Positions 1 to 6,977 of a stretch of DNA of 13,880 bases are shown piece by piece. Source of the stretch: an uncultured Bacteroidales bacterium (GTDB lineage: Bacteria; Bacteroidota; Bacteroidia; Bacteroidales; UBA932); NCBI GenBank assembly GCA_934726455.1, contig CAKVDS010000052.1, forward strand, positions 1 through 13,880. The letters are read 5' to 3'. The translations under genes and the position numbers were made by a program. The stretch's first letter is position 1. Each line of letters starts with the position of its first letter. The notes under the pieces were generated by a model that saw only the letters and a list, made by a program, of their open reading frames with translations, was not told the origin of the DNA and did not search any database.

Positions 1-407
1 TTCAAGGCCGCATTCTCCTTCTCTATTAAAGAGTATTTATCCTCCAACTCAAGTTTTATTGCATCCAACATTTTCTCTGACTCATCCATAGCGAGCAACA
101 GTTTGTCTCTCTCCTTGGAAATTAGACTTCTCTTTCTGATGAAAAAGAGTGTGACACAGGACAATCCAACAATCAGAAGCAAAATCGCAAGAATGTACCT
201 CTGACGCAGGATCGTTTTCTCATGTTGATAAAGACTGCCAACTTTGTTGAAGTCGCGAGCATTATGCCAGACATCAGCCACCAATGCACTGTCCGGCCGT
301 CGTTGAATATAAGGCCCGATATCTTCAAGTCCTGTCGTTATCGGGTTCCAATGGCAAGATGACAAAGCAATTATCGCCAGCAAAAAAAAGGTCGCAAATA
401 TATTCAT
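1..407 (-). CDS. Partial lipoprotein-like membrane protein with single TM and coiled coil (3' end beyond window)
   Basis: Translating the minus strand from the ATG at 407 gives 135 codons without a stop, running off the left edge. Residues 1-18 form a lipoprotein signal peptide: a hydrophobic stretch ending in the lipobox LSSC, with Cys18 the likely lipidated residue. A PDSAL motif follows at 38-42. In Bacteroidales TPR regulator lipoproteins this kind of motif opens the TPR region. Residues 72-90 are a strong transmembrane helix followed by basic RKR, and 94-135 is a charged, heptad-like coiled coil. In that family several TPRs normally separate the motif from the TM; here only about 29 residues do, so the sensor part looks lost or very short. 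What follows the coiled coil (kinase-like, HTH or nothing) is not visible. The first ~240 bases are more AT-rich than the neighbours. The gene lies 45 bases after the DUF418 gene on the same strand. The ORF is convincing; the function is unknown. Confidence 0.7.
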   Translation of the reverse strand, partial: MNIFATFFLLAIIALSSCHWNPITTGLEDIGPYIQRRPDSALVADVWHNARDFNKVGSLYQHEKTILRQRYILAILLLIVGLSCVTLFFIRKRSLISKERDKLLLAMDESEKMLDAIKLELEDKYSLIEKENAAL

Positions 408-452
408 ATCACAAGTTATTTTGGACAAAATCAATAAGAAACCTCCGAGCCC

Positions 453-1676
453 CTACCCTCTTCTGACAAGAGGGAAGGTCTTCCCGTAGGTGAGCATACG
501 CCAGAGCCACTCAAGCGGCCCGAAGTTGAAACGGGCCATCCAGAACGCACTGAACGCCGCTTGAATCAGATAGATGCCGAAAGCAACCAGTGCCACCAAG
601 GACAAACCCATGGAAGCTCCCAGGCCGAAGCCGATACCGTAGAAAATCAGCATGCCGAAAACGGACTGGAAGATATAGTTGGTCAGAGCCATTCTGCCGG
701 GAGCCGCAAGCACGCGGAAGACTTTCAATCCCGGAAGCCGGAGATGCAGCAGCGAGAGCAGAGCGACATAAGCGAAGCCGAGAGGATACACTCCCAGACA
801 ATAGAGCGCAGCATGCAGGCCCAGCCCATACGGATGACCGGCAAGACCGCTCCAAGTATATAGAGCCGAGAACGGAAGGCCGACGCACAGACCGATGAGG
901 GCAATCTTCCTCAACTGAGGCCTATACGTGGCAATATCCGCATACAAGCGCCGCCGGCCAGCCCAGAAGCCGATCAGAAACAGCCCGAGCACCTTGAAAT
1001 ACCTGTTTCCGTCAATAAACTCCTGCATCCGCACGAAAGCCCCCTGCACAAGAAACTCAAGAACTTCCTTATAAGACTTGGCATCCCTGAGCCAATAGGC
1101 GAAGTTTTCGTCATTTATCCCATAACGGGCGCAATAATCCTGCTGGATCCTGACCACCGGCGCGGAAAGGCTTACCCCAAGAGCATCGGTCAACGTATCC
1201 ACCGCCACCGGAACAAGCAGCAGCACCCCGGCGCAGCGAAGGATGGCCTTGTCGGAAAGCCTGCTGAAAAGCGGAAGCAGCATGCCCATCAGGGCATACA
1301 GCATAAGGATGTCCCCACTCCAGATGAACATCAGATGCAGAAAGCCGATCATCAGCAGCACCAGCATCCTGCGGTAAAAAATCCTGTAACCGTCAGCCCC
1401 GCGCTTCTGCGCATTGGACAATATTATAGAGAAACCGACACCGAAGAGCAGAGAGAAGATCGTGTAGAACTTCCCGTCAACAAAAGCCCCCTGCAGCCAG
1501 CGCACCACCCTGTCCGCTCCGGCGGAAGGCATGGAAGCAGCAGCCTCGGAACTCAAAAAAGTATAGAGCGAAAACTCCGGAAAGTTGGCAAGGATGATCC
1601 CGAGCAGGGCGAATCCCCTCAGGATATCAAGTATGGCGTAACGCTCGGACGCCTTGACCGGCATTGCCCCGTTCAT
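453..1676 (-). CDS. DUF418 family multi-pass membrane protein (YeiB-like)
   Basis: This is a polytopic inner-membrane protein of about 407 residues. The N-terminus carries the family opening RYAILDILRGFALLGIILAN, followed by FSLLFGVGF near residue 74. The C-terminal third is the DUF418 domain, with GRMALTNYIFQS and, close to the end, FGPLEWLWR. These proteins are predicted transporters or acyltransferase-like membrane proteins; the biochemical role is not established, so I give no reaction. I chose the ATG at 1676 because it forms an ATGA overlap with the recJ stop, which suggests translational coupling. A TTG three codons upstream (1685) and an ATG four codons downstream (1664) are the alternatives. 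It probably shares the recJ transcript. The family call is secure; the start is moderately so. Confidence 0.9.
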   Translation of the reverse strand: MNGAMPVKASERYAILDILRGFALLGIILANFPEFSLYTFLSSEAAASMPSAGADRVVRWLQGAFVDGKFYTIFSLLFGVGFSIILSNAQKRGADGYRIFYRRMLVLLMIGFLHLMFIWSGDILMLYALMGMLLPLFSRLSDKAILRCAGVLLLVPVAVDTLTDALGVSLSAPVVRIQQDYCARYGINDENFAYWLRDAKSYKEVLEFLVQGAFVRMQEFIDGNRYFKVLGLFLIGFWAGRRRLYADIATYRPQLRKIALIGLCVGLPFSALYTWSGLAGHPYGLGLHAALYCLGVYPLGFAYVALLSLLHLRLPGLKVFRVLAAPGRMALTNYIFQSVFGMLIFYGIGFGLGASMGLSLVALVAFGIYLIQAAFSAFWMARFNFGPLEWLWRMLTYGKTFPLVRRG

Positions 1677-3412
1677 ATTCTGCAACTGTCTTCCCGCTCA
1701 CGCAGATCCCTGATACGCAGCTGGATTGAAGAATTTCCCCGATAGTAGTTCTCCACTATGGTGTAGCAGACATCGAAAGGATTGCCGTCCTTGATGTAAT
1801 CATAGAAATCCGCCATGTTGAATGCAATGGAGGGGATCTGATGGTATGGCTGCGCCTCTTGGATGAGGTCGAGCTTCATGTGCACCCCGCCGGCCCCTAC
1901 TTTGCGCCCTGTACCTGCATCGTAGACATTCTCGGTCTCAAAGACAGGATTGTGGTTGCCCGGTCCGAACGGCTGGAACTGCTTGAGTATCCGGAAGAAC
2001 TTGGGATTGATCTGGGCAAAGTCCAGTTTGGCGTCCACCTCCACCACAGGGGTCGTCATCTCTTTGACAATGTGTCCCTCGACGAAGGCGTCCATCCGGC
2101 GGGCGAACTCCCCGAGATTCTCTTCTTTCAGGGTCAGCCCGGCCGCATACATGTGCCCGCCGAAATTCTCCAACAAGTCGGCACAGCTCTCTATGGCCTC
2201 GTACAGATCGAAGCCGGAAATGCTCCTTGCCGACCCGGTGACGAAGCCGTTTGACTTGGTCAGCACCACGGTCGGCCGGTAATAAGCCTCCACCAGCCGT
2301 GAAGCCACGATCCCCACCACGCCCTTGTTCCACTTGGGATTATACACTATGGTTGCGTTGACATTGCTCAGGCACTTGCCGGACTGCACCATCTCAAGAG
2401 CCTCCTGGGTGATCTCCCGGTCAATGTTCTTGCGTTCGTTGTTGCTCTCGTTGATCTGCCGCCCTATAGTCATCGCGGCGGCTGAATCCGCAGCCGTGAG
2501 CAGTTCCACCGCCATGCGCCCGGACTCCATCCGCCCTGCGGCGTTGATCCGCGGGCCGATCTTGAAGACTATGTCGTCCACGGTGATGTGGCCAGGTTCC
2601 AGATTGGACAGGGCCACCATGGCCAGCAGTCCCTGACAGGGGTTCTCATTGAGCTGTTTGAGTCCGAAATGGGCAAGGATCCTGTTCTCCCCTACCATGG
2701 TGACCAGATCCGAAGCGATGCTCACGACCAGAAGGTCGAGCAGCGGCACCAGGCTCTCGAACGGAACCCCGTACCTCTGCGAATAAGCCTGTACAAGCTT
2801 GAATCCCACCCCGCAACCGGAAAGATCGTCAAACGGATAACTGCAATCCTCCCTCTTGGGATCGAGCACCGCCACGGCAGCCGGAAGCTCAGACTCGGGA
2901 AGATGGTGATCACAGATGATGACATCAACCCCTTTAGTGGCGGCATATCCTACCTTGTCTATGGCCTTTATGCCGCAGTCAAGGGTGATCAGAAGCGTGA
3001 AGCCGTTGTCTGCCGCCCAGTCTATCCCCTTGAACGACAGGCCATAACCCTCATCGTAACGATCAGGTATATAAAAATCGACAGAAGAGGTGAAACGCTT
3101 GAGAAACGAGTACACGAGCGCCACGGCAGTGGTCCCGTCCACATCATAGTCCCCATAGACGAGAATCTTCTCCCCGGAGGTCACGGCCTTGCGCAGACGC
3201 TCCACGGCGACATCCATGTCCTTCATCAGGAAAGGGTCATGGAGGTTGTCAAGACTCGGGCGGAAAAACGACCTGGCCTGCTCGAATGTCTCCACCCCGC
3301 GCTGCACAAGCAGGCCGGCAAGCACCTTGTCGATACCCACTTCCGTCGCGAGCCTGTCCACTTTCGCCCTGTCGGCCGGCTCCTTTACTATCCACTTGCA
3401 GTCCTTAGCCAT
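1673..3412 (-). CDS. recJ: Single-stranded-DNA-specific exonuclease RecJ
   Basis: RecJ is a cytoplasmic 5'-3' exonuclease on single-stranded DNA, acting in RecF-pathway recombination, mismatch repair and restart of stalled forks. The 579-residue length is typical (E. coli about 577). The DHH phosphoesterase domain shows the metal ligands in order: DYDVDG at 88-93, LDCG around 144-147, DHH at 168-170 and SD at 234-235. The segment GPRINAAGRM follows at 286-295. The DHHA1 domain carries GGH at 418-420, and an OB-fold-like C-terminal part begins near 455. All expected catalytic motifs are intact. The gene starts at an ATG only 7 bases from a perfect -7 promoter box, is divergent from lysS, and ends in an ATGA overlap with the DUF418 gene. 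Confidence 0.97.
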   Translation of the reverse strand: MAKDCKWIVKEPADRAKVDRLATEVGIDKVLAGLLVQRGVETFEQARSFFRPSLDNLHDPFLMKDMDVAVERLRKAVTSGEKILVYGDYDVDGTTAVALVYSFLKRFTSSVDFYIPDRYDEGYGLSFKGIDWAADNGFTLLITLDCGIKAIDKVGYAATKGVDVIICDHHLPESELPAAVAVLDPKREDCSYPFDDLSGCGVGFKLVQAYSQRYGVPFESLVPLLDLLVVSIASDLVTMVGENRILAHFGLKQLNENPCQGLLAMVALSNLEPGHITVDDIVFKIGPRINAAGRMESGRMAVELLTAADSAAAMTIGRQINESNNERKNIDREITQEALEMVQSGKCLSNVNATIVYNPKWNKGVVGIVASRLVEAYYRPTVVLTKSNGFVTGSARSISGFDLYEAIESCADLLENFGGHMYAAGLTLKEENLGEFARRMDAFVEGHIVKEMTTPVVEVDAKLDFAQINPKFFRILKQFQPFGPGNHNPVFETENVYDAGTGRKVGAGGVHMKLDLIQEAQPYHQIPSIAFNMADFYDYIKDGNPFDVCYTIVENYYRGNSSIQLRIRDLREREDSCRI

Positions 3413-3419
3413 ATCAGAG

Positions 3420-3427
3420 CAAAGTTA
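3420..3427 (-). promoter_or_regulatory. Bacteroidota -7 promoter box for recJ
   Basis: Read on the minus strand this is TAACTTTG, a perfect match to the TAnnTTTG consensus. Only 7 bases separate it from the recJ ATG, so the mRNA leader would be a few bases at most. I see no clear TTTG -33 element at the expected distance. The identity rests on the box and its position just ahead of a real start codon. Confidence 0.6.
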
Positions 3428-3451
3428 ATCATTTATTTCAGAATTTTATAG

Positions 3452-3459
3452 TACTTTTG
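3452..3459 (+). promoter_or_regulatory. Bacteroidota -7 promoter box for lysS
   Basis: TACTTTTG matches TAnnTTTG perfectly and lies 4 bases before the lysS ATG. This predicts a leaderless or nearly leaderless transcript for lysS and the genes coupled to it. The upstream region is AT-rich, but a clean TTTG -33 box is not obvious. It sits back to back with the recJ box in the same 51-base spacer. Confidence 0.6.
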
Positions 3460-3463
3460 CAGC

Positions 3464-4990
3464 ATGGAATATAGTGAACAGGAACTTTTGCGCAGGGAGT
3501 CTCTTTCCAAGCTCAGGGAGCTCGGGATCGAGCCTTACCCGGCAGCCGAATACCCGGTCAACGCCACGGCCGCTGAGATCGCGGCCGGATACGACCCGGA
3601 AAAAGGCAATTATCAGGAAGTTTGCATAGCCGGCAGGCTCATGAGCCGCCGCATAATGGGCGCCGCCTCTTTCGGCGAGCTGCAGGACAGCACCGGCAGG
3701 ATCCAGATCTACGTCAAGCGAGACGAGATCTGCCCCGGCGAGGACAAGACGATGTACAACACTGTCTGGAAGAAGCTTCTCGACATCGGTGACGTCATCG
3801 GCATCAAGGGCTTCGCCTTCATCACCCAGACGGGCCAGCTCAGCGTGCACGCCAAAGAACTGACCCTGCTCAGCAAATCCCTCAAGGTCCTCCCTATCGT
3901 CAAGGAGCAGGACGGGCAGGTATTCGACGCCTTCACCGACCCGGAGCTCCGTTACCGCCAGAGATATGTGGACCTCATCGTGAACCCGCAGGTAAGGGAA
4001 GTCTTCATCAAGAGGGCCAAGATCATAGCCACGATGAGGCAGTACTTCAACGAAGCCGGCTGCCTTGAGGTCGAGACCCCGATCCTTCAGAGCATCCCGG
4101 GAGGCGCGACCGCACGCCCGTTCATCACGCACCACAACGCGCTGGACATTCCGCTGTACTTGAGGATCGCCAACGAGCTCTACCTAAAGAGGCTGATTGT
4201 CGGAGGGTACAACGGCGTGTACGAGTTCGCCAAGGATTTCCGCAACGAGGGCATGGACAAGACCCACAATCCGGAGTTCACCTGCATGGAGATATATGTA
4301 GCCTACAAGGACTACAACTGGATGATGAAGTTCGTCGAGAAGATGCTCGCCAAGGTATCGGAAGCGGTCAACGGGACCACCGTCGTCAAGATCGGAGACA
4401 ACGAGGTCGATTTCGGCGGCAGCTACCGCCGCCTGCCTATGCTTGAAGCCATCAGGGAATACGCCGGGGTGGACATCAGCGGCATGGACGAGGACGCTCT
4501 CCGCAAAACCTGCAAAGAACTGAACGTCAAGACCGAGCCTTCCATGGGCAAGGGCAAGCTCATCGATGCCATCTTCGGTGAATACTGCGAGGACAAGCTC
4601 ATCCAGCCGACATTCGTCACCGACTACCCGGTAGAGATGTCACCTCTGACCAAGCGCCACCGCGACAATCCGGAACTCACCGAACGCTTCGAGCTGTTCG
4701 TCTGCGGCAAGGAACTGGCCAACGCCTACTCCGAGCTCAATGACCCTATCGACCAGCTCCAGAGATTCGAAGAGCAGGCAAGGCTCAAGAGCAAGGGCGA
4801 CGACGAGGCCATGTACATCGACATGGACTTCGTGCGCGCACTCGAATACGGCATGCCGCCGACCTCCGGGATGGGTATGGGAATCGACCGCCTGACCATG
4901 TTCATGACAGGCCAGACCACAATCCAGGACGTGCTCTTCTTCCCTCAGATGAAGCCGGAGAAGACCCTCAAAAAAGAAGAAAAGAAGTGA
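3464..4990 (+). CDS. lysS: Lysine--tRNA ligase, class II
   Basis: LysS charges tRNA-Lys with lysine using ATP in the cytoplasm. The 508-residue protein has the class II LysRS layout. An N-terminal anticodon-binding OB fold spans about 52-140. The catalytic core follows, with motif 2 starting at FRNEG (259-263) and continuing to EFTCMEIY (271-278). Motif 3 is GMGMGIDRLTMFMTG (469-483), whose Arg contacts ATP. The length is normal for a bacterial enzyme and the tail is lysine-rich. The start is the ATG directly after the promoter box. Its TGA overlaps the GTG start of the following methyltransferase gene, so the two are probably cotranscribed and translationally coupled. Confidence 0.97.
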   Translation: MEYSEQELLRRESLSKLRELGIEPYPAAEYPVNATAAEIAAGYDPEKGNYQEVCIAGRLMSRRIMGAASFGELQDSTGRIQIYVKRDEICPGEDKTMYNTVWKKLLDIGDVIGIKGFAFITQTGQLSVHAKELTLLSKSLKVLPIVKEQDGQVFDAFTDPELRYRQRYVDLIVNPQVREVFIKRAKIIATMRQYFNEAGCLEVETPILQSIPGGATARPFITHHNALDIPLYLRIANELYLKRLIVGGYNGVYEFAKDFRNEGMDKTHNPEFTCMEIYVAYKDYNWMMKFVEKMLAKVSEAVNGTTVVKIGDNEVDFGGSYRRLPMLEAIREYAGVDISGMDEDALRKTCKELNVKTEPSMGKGKLIDAIFGEYCEDKLIQPTFVTDYPVEMSPLTKRHRDNPELTERFELFVCGKELANAYSELNDPIDQLQRFEEQARLKSKGDDEAMYIDMDFVRALEYGMPPTSGMGMGIDRLTMFMTGQTTIQDVLFFPQMKPEKTLKKEEKK

Positions 4991-5766
4991 GAGAGATTCT
5001 CTCTTCTACTTCGAACCCGAAGATAAAAAGACTTGTCGCGCTGCAGCAGAAAGCCTCTGAGCGGCGCGCAAGTTCTTTATTTGTAGTTGAGGGCCGTCGG
5101 GAACTTTCCCGCTGTCTCGAAGCCGGATATGAGCCGGACACCATCTTCATCTGTCCCGAAATAGCAGGTCAGCCACCTCTGCCGGGATGCCGGATCTGCG
5201 AAGTGAGCCGGGAAGTCTACGCCAAGATAGCCTGCCGGGAAAGCACCGAGGGGATAATCGCCGAAATCAAGGCTGTAAGCCACGGCCTGGACAGTCTCAA
5301 GCTCAGCGCACTCCCGCTCATTGCGGTGCTTGAAAGCGTCGAGAAGCCGGGAAACATAGGCGCTGTACTCAGGACATGCGATGCAGCCGGGGTTGACGCC
5401 CTTATAGTATGCGACCCCAAGGCCGACATGTACAACCCGAACCTCATACGCGCCTCGCTCGGAGCAGCATTCACGGTGCAGAGCGTGACATGCAGCAGTT
5501 CTGAAGCCATAGCATTTCTCAAAGCCAGAAAGATACAGATACTCACCGCGCAGCTGCAGGACTCATCCGCCTACTACGATTGCGACATGCGCGGTCCCAC
5601 AGCCATCGTGATGGGCACCGAATCCACAGGCCTCAGCACACAGTGGCGGGAAGCTGCCGATGCGCACATAATGATACCTATGCTCGGCAAGGTGGACTCG
5701 CTCAACGTTTCGGTATCCGCCGCCATACTTCTTTATGAATCAATAAGACAACGCCAAAATGGATAA
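4987..5766 (+). CDS. TrmH/SpoU-family RNA 2'-O-methyltransferase
   Basis: This family transfers a methyl group from S-adenosylmethionine to a ribose 2'-OH in rRNA or tRNA and folds into a deep trefoil knot (SPOUT). In this 259-residue protein, residues 1-100 form the SpoU substrate-binding domain, with SNPKIKRL at 9-16 and VVEG at 33-36. The catalytic domain shows motif 1 EKPGNIGAVLRT (119-130), motif 2 MGTESTGL (209-216) and motif 3 PMLGKVDSLNVSVS (231-244), all intact. I cannot tell whether the target is 23S rRNA (RlmB-like) or tRNA, so no symbol is given. It starts with GTG inside a GTGA overlap with the lysS stop and overlaps the aroE start by 8 bases. Confidence 0.93.
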   Translation: MREILSSTSNPKIKRLVALQQKASERRASSLFVVEGRRELSRCLEAGYEPDTIFICPEIAGQPPLPGCRICEVSREVYAKIACRESTEGIIAEIKAVSHGLDSLKLSALPLIAVLESVEKPGNIGAVLRTCDAAGVDALIVCDPKADMYNPNLIRASLGAAFTVQSVTCSSSEAIAFLKARKIQILTAQLQDSSAYYDCDMRGPTAIVMGTESTGLSTQWREAADAHIMIPMLGKVDSLNVSVSAAILLYESIRQRQNG

Positions 5767-6418
5767 ATTCGGACTCATCGGGCATCCGATAGCCCATTCA
5801 CTCAGCCCGGCCCTGTTCAAGGCCGCCTACAACGGGAAATACCGGTACGACCTTATAGAGACGGCCGATTTCAACGAGGCATGGGACCGTTTCCTCAAGG
5901 AATACAAGGCGATCAACGTCACGGCCCCGTTCAAGGGGGACGCGTTCCGCATGGCGGACTGGAAAAGTCCGGAATGCGAGAGGGTCGGAGCGACCAACCT
6001 GTGCCTGCGCACACCCGAAGGTGTCAAGGCCTGGAATTCCGATTATCTCGGGGTCAAAGCCCTCCTTGAGCCGCTCGAACGAGGTAGCGCCGCCGTAATA
6101 GGATTCGGAGGAGCAGGCAAGGCCGCGCTGGCGGCAGCCGAAGACCTCGGATTCGACACGCGGCTCTACCGCCACGACGGCATAGCGGACGGAGTAAAGG
6201 CTGATGTCATAATCTACACCCTCCCGTCAGCCGTCGACGGAATCGACAAACTTGATTGTCAACATCTTATAGAGGCCAACTACAAGAATCCATGCCTTTC
6301 GGGGCACAAGGGCTACATCCCGGGGACGGCCTGGCATCTTCAACAGGCTGTGCTCGGATATGGAATAATGAGCGGGGAGACTCCGGACATCGAGGCTATG
6401 CGAAAAGTGTATCTCTGA
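5759..6418 (+). CDS. aroE: Shikimate dehydrogenase, short form
   Basis: AroE reduces 3-dehydroshikimate to shikimate with NADPH, the fourth step of chorismate synthesis. The substrate side is well preserved: SLSP at 14-17, NVTAPFKG with the catalytic Lys59, GATN with Asn80, and NSD with the catalytic Asp95. The dinucleotide loop is GFGGAGK at 115-121, and a QA pair (196-197) near the C-terminus matches the conserved family glutamine. At 219 residues it is shorter than the usual 245-275. Most of the loss is after the dinucleotide loop: the usual NRT cofactor motif reads LYRHDG, and the NATP-GM stretch reads IIYTLPSAVDG only about eight residues later. It may be a divergent short subfamily with altered cofactor binding. 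It overlaps the methyltransferase gene by 8 bases at its start and aroK by 23 bases at its end. Confidence 0.88.
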   Translation: MDKFGLIGHPIAHSLSPALFKAAYNGKYRYDLIETADFNEAWDRFLKEYKAINVTAPFKGDAFRMADWKSPECERVGATNLCLRTPEGVKAWNSDYLGVKALLEPLERGSAAVIGFGGAGKAALAAAEDLGFDTRLYRHDGIADGVKADVIIYTLPSAVDGIDKLDCQHLIEANYKNPCLSGHKGYIPGTAWHLQQAVLGYGIMSGETPDIEAMRKVYL

Positions 6419-6905
6419 TCTGCTCCGCCACTTCACGCACGGACTTGCCGGAAGTATCCACAATCAGCGAAGCCTGGGAATAGAGCGGCTCTCTCATGGC
6501 GAACAGCCTGTCGGCATCCTTAAAAAGAGGCCGCGAAGCATCGCTTCTGCCGATACGGGAGCGTATCTCCTCCAGTGAAGTCTTGAGATACACGCTTTCC
6601 GTCCTGTCGAGCAGGATCTGTCGTGATGCGGGAAAACAGAAAGTGCCTCCGCCAAGCGACAAGACAGAAGGCTTCCATATAGACTCGGCCTTATCCAAAA
6701 ATGCTTCCAGCGCCGCCAGTTCCGCCCGGCGGAAAGCTTCCTCGCCTCCGGCTCTGAATATCTCCGGAATCGGACATCCCTCCCGCCTGACTATAACGGA
6801 GTCCAAGTCCGCGAAATGCGCGTCTGTAAGCGCGGCCAGTTCGCGCCCGACACTGCTCTTGCCGCAGCCCATGAAGCCGGTCAATGCGATTATCCTCTTT
6901 TTCAC
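6396..6905 (-). CDS. aroK: Shikimate kinase
   Basis: AroK phosphorylates shikimate to shikimate-3-phosphate with ATP, the step directly after AroE. The 169-residue length is typical. The Walker A loop GFMGCGKSS is at 10-18, the shikimate/Mg-binding DLD at 33-35, the FRR segment with Arg59 follows, GGG is at 85-87, and the lid carries Arg120 and RPL at 125-127. The start is GTG: an in-frame stop lies about ten codons upstream and no ATG occurs between. A near-consensus promoter box lies 4 bases upstream. Its 3' end overlaps the opposite-strand aroE by 23 bases, so both stop codons lie inside the other gene. Confidence 0.95.
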   Translation of the reverse strand: MKKRIIALTGFMGCGKSSVGRELAALTDAHFADLDSVIVRREGCPIPEIFRAGGEEAFRRAELAALEAFLDKAESIWKPSVLSLGGGTFCFPASRQILLDRTESVYLKTSLEEIRSRIGRSDASRPLFKDADRLFAMREPLYSQASLIVDTSGKSVREVAEQIRDTLFA

Positions 6906-6909
6906 ACCC

Positions 6910-6917
6910 GAAAGATA
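6910..6917 (-). promoter_or_regulatory. Possible -7 promoter box for aroK
   Basis: On the minus strand this reads TATCTTTC, one base off the TAnnTTTG consensus (final G replaced by C). It ends 4 bases before the GTG start, mirroring the very short spacing seen at lysS and recJ. A -33 TTTG is not evident, so this is tentative. Confidence 0.4.
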
Positions 6918-6951
6918 ACGAATTTCCCATCGCTTTTAGCGAAAAAATCTC

Positions 6952-6958
6952 TATCTTG
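6952..6958 (+). promoter_or_regulatory. Possible -7 promoter box for ssb
   Basis: TATCTTG followed by CA resembles the common Bacteroidales form TATCTTTGCA with one T missing. It would start the ssb message with a leader of roughly 15 bases. The 72-base spacer between aroK and ssb is the only place for promoters of both genes, but this box is imperfect. Confidence 0.4.
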
Positions 6959-6977
6959 CAGGATAAATTTTATCTAT

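Noticed and set aside
393..400. TATATTTG on the minus strand as a promoter for the partial lipoprotein gene
   Set aside because: It lies inside the coding region after the ATG at 407; using it would remove the start of the signal peptide. Probably a chance match in AT-rich sequence.
456..474. Perfect 7-base inverted repeat CCCTCTT/AAGAGGG as a terminator after the DUF418 gene
   Set aside because: It lies within the last codons of the gene and has no T-run on the minus strand, so terminator function is not supported.
1677..1685. TTG start for the DUF418 protein
   Set aside because: An ATG three codons later forms the typical ATGA overlap with recJ and still precedes the conserved domain.
2588..3451. 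287-codon open frame antisense to recJ
   Set aside because: RecJ motifs on the opposite strand are intact throughout this range; no domain is seen in the antisense reading.
6816..6977. Upstream extension of the ssb open frame
   Set aside because: It overlaps aroK on the other strand, lacks SSB character, and the OB fold begins exactly at the ATG at 6978.
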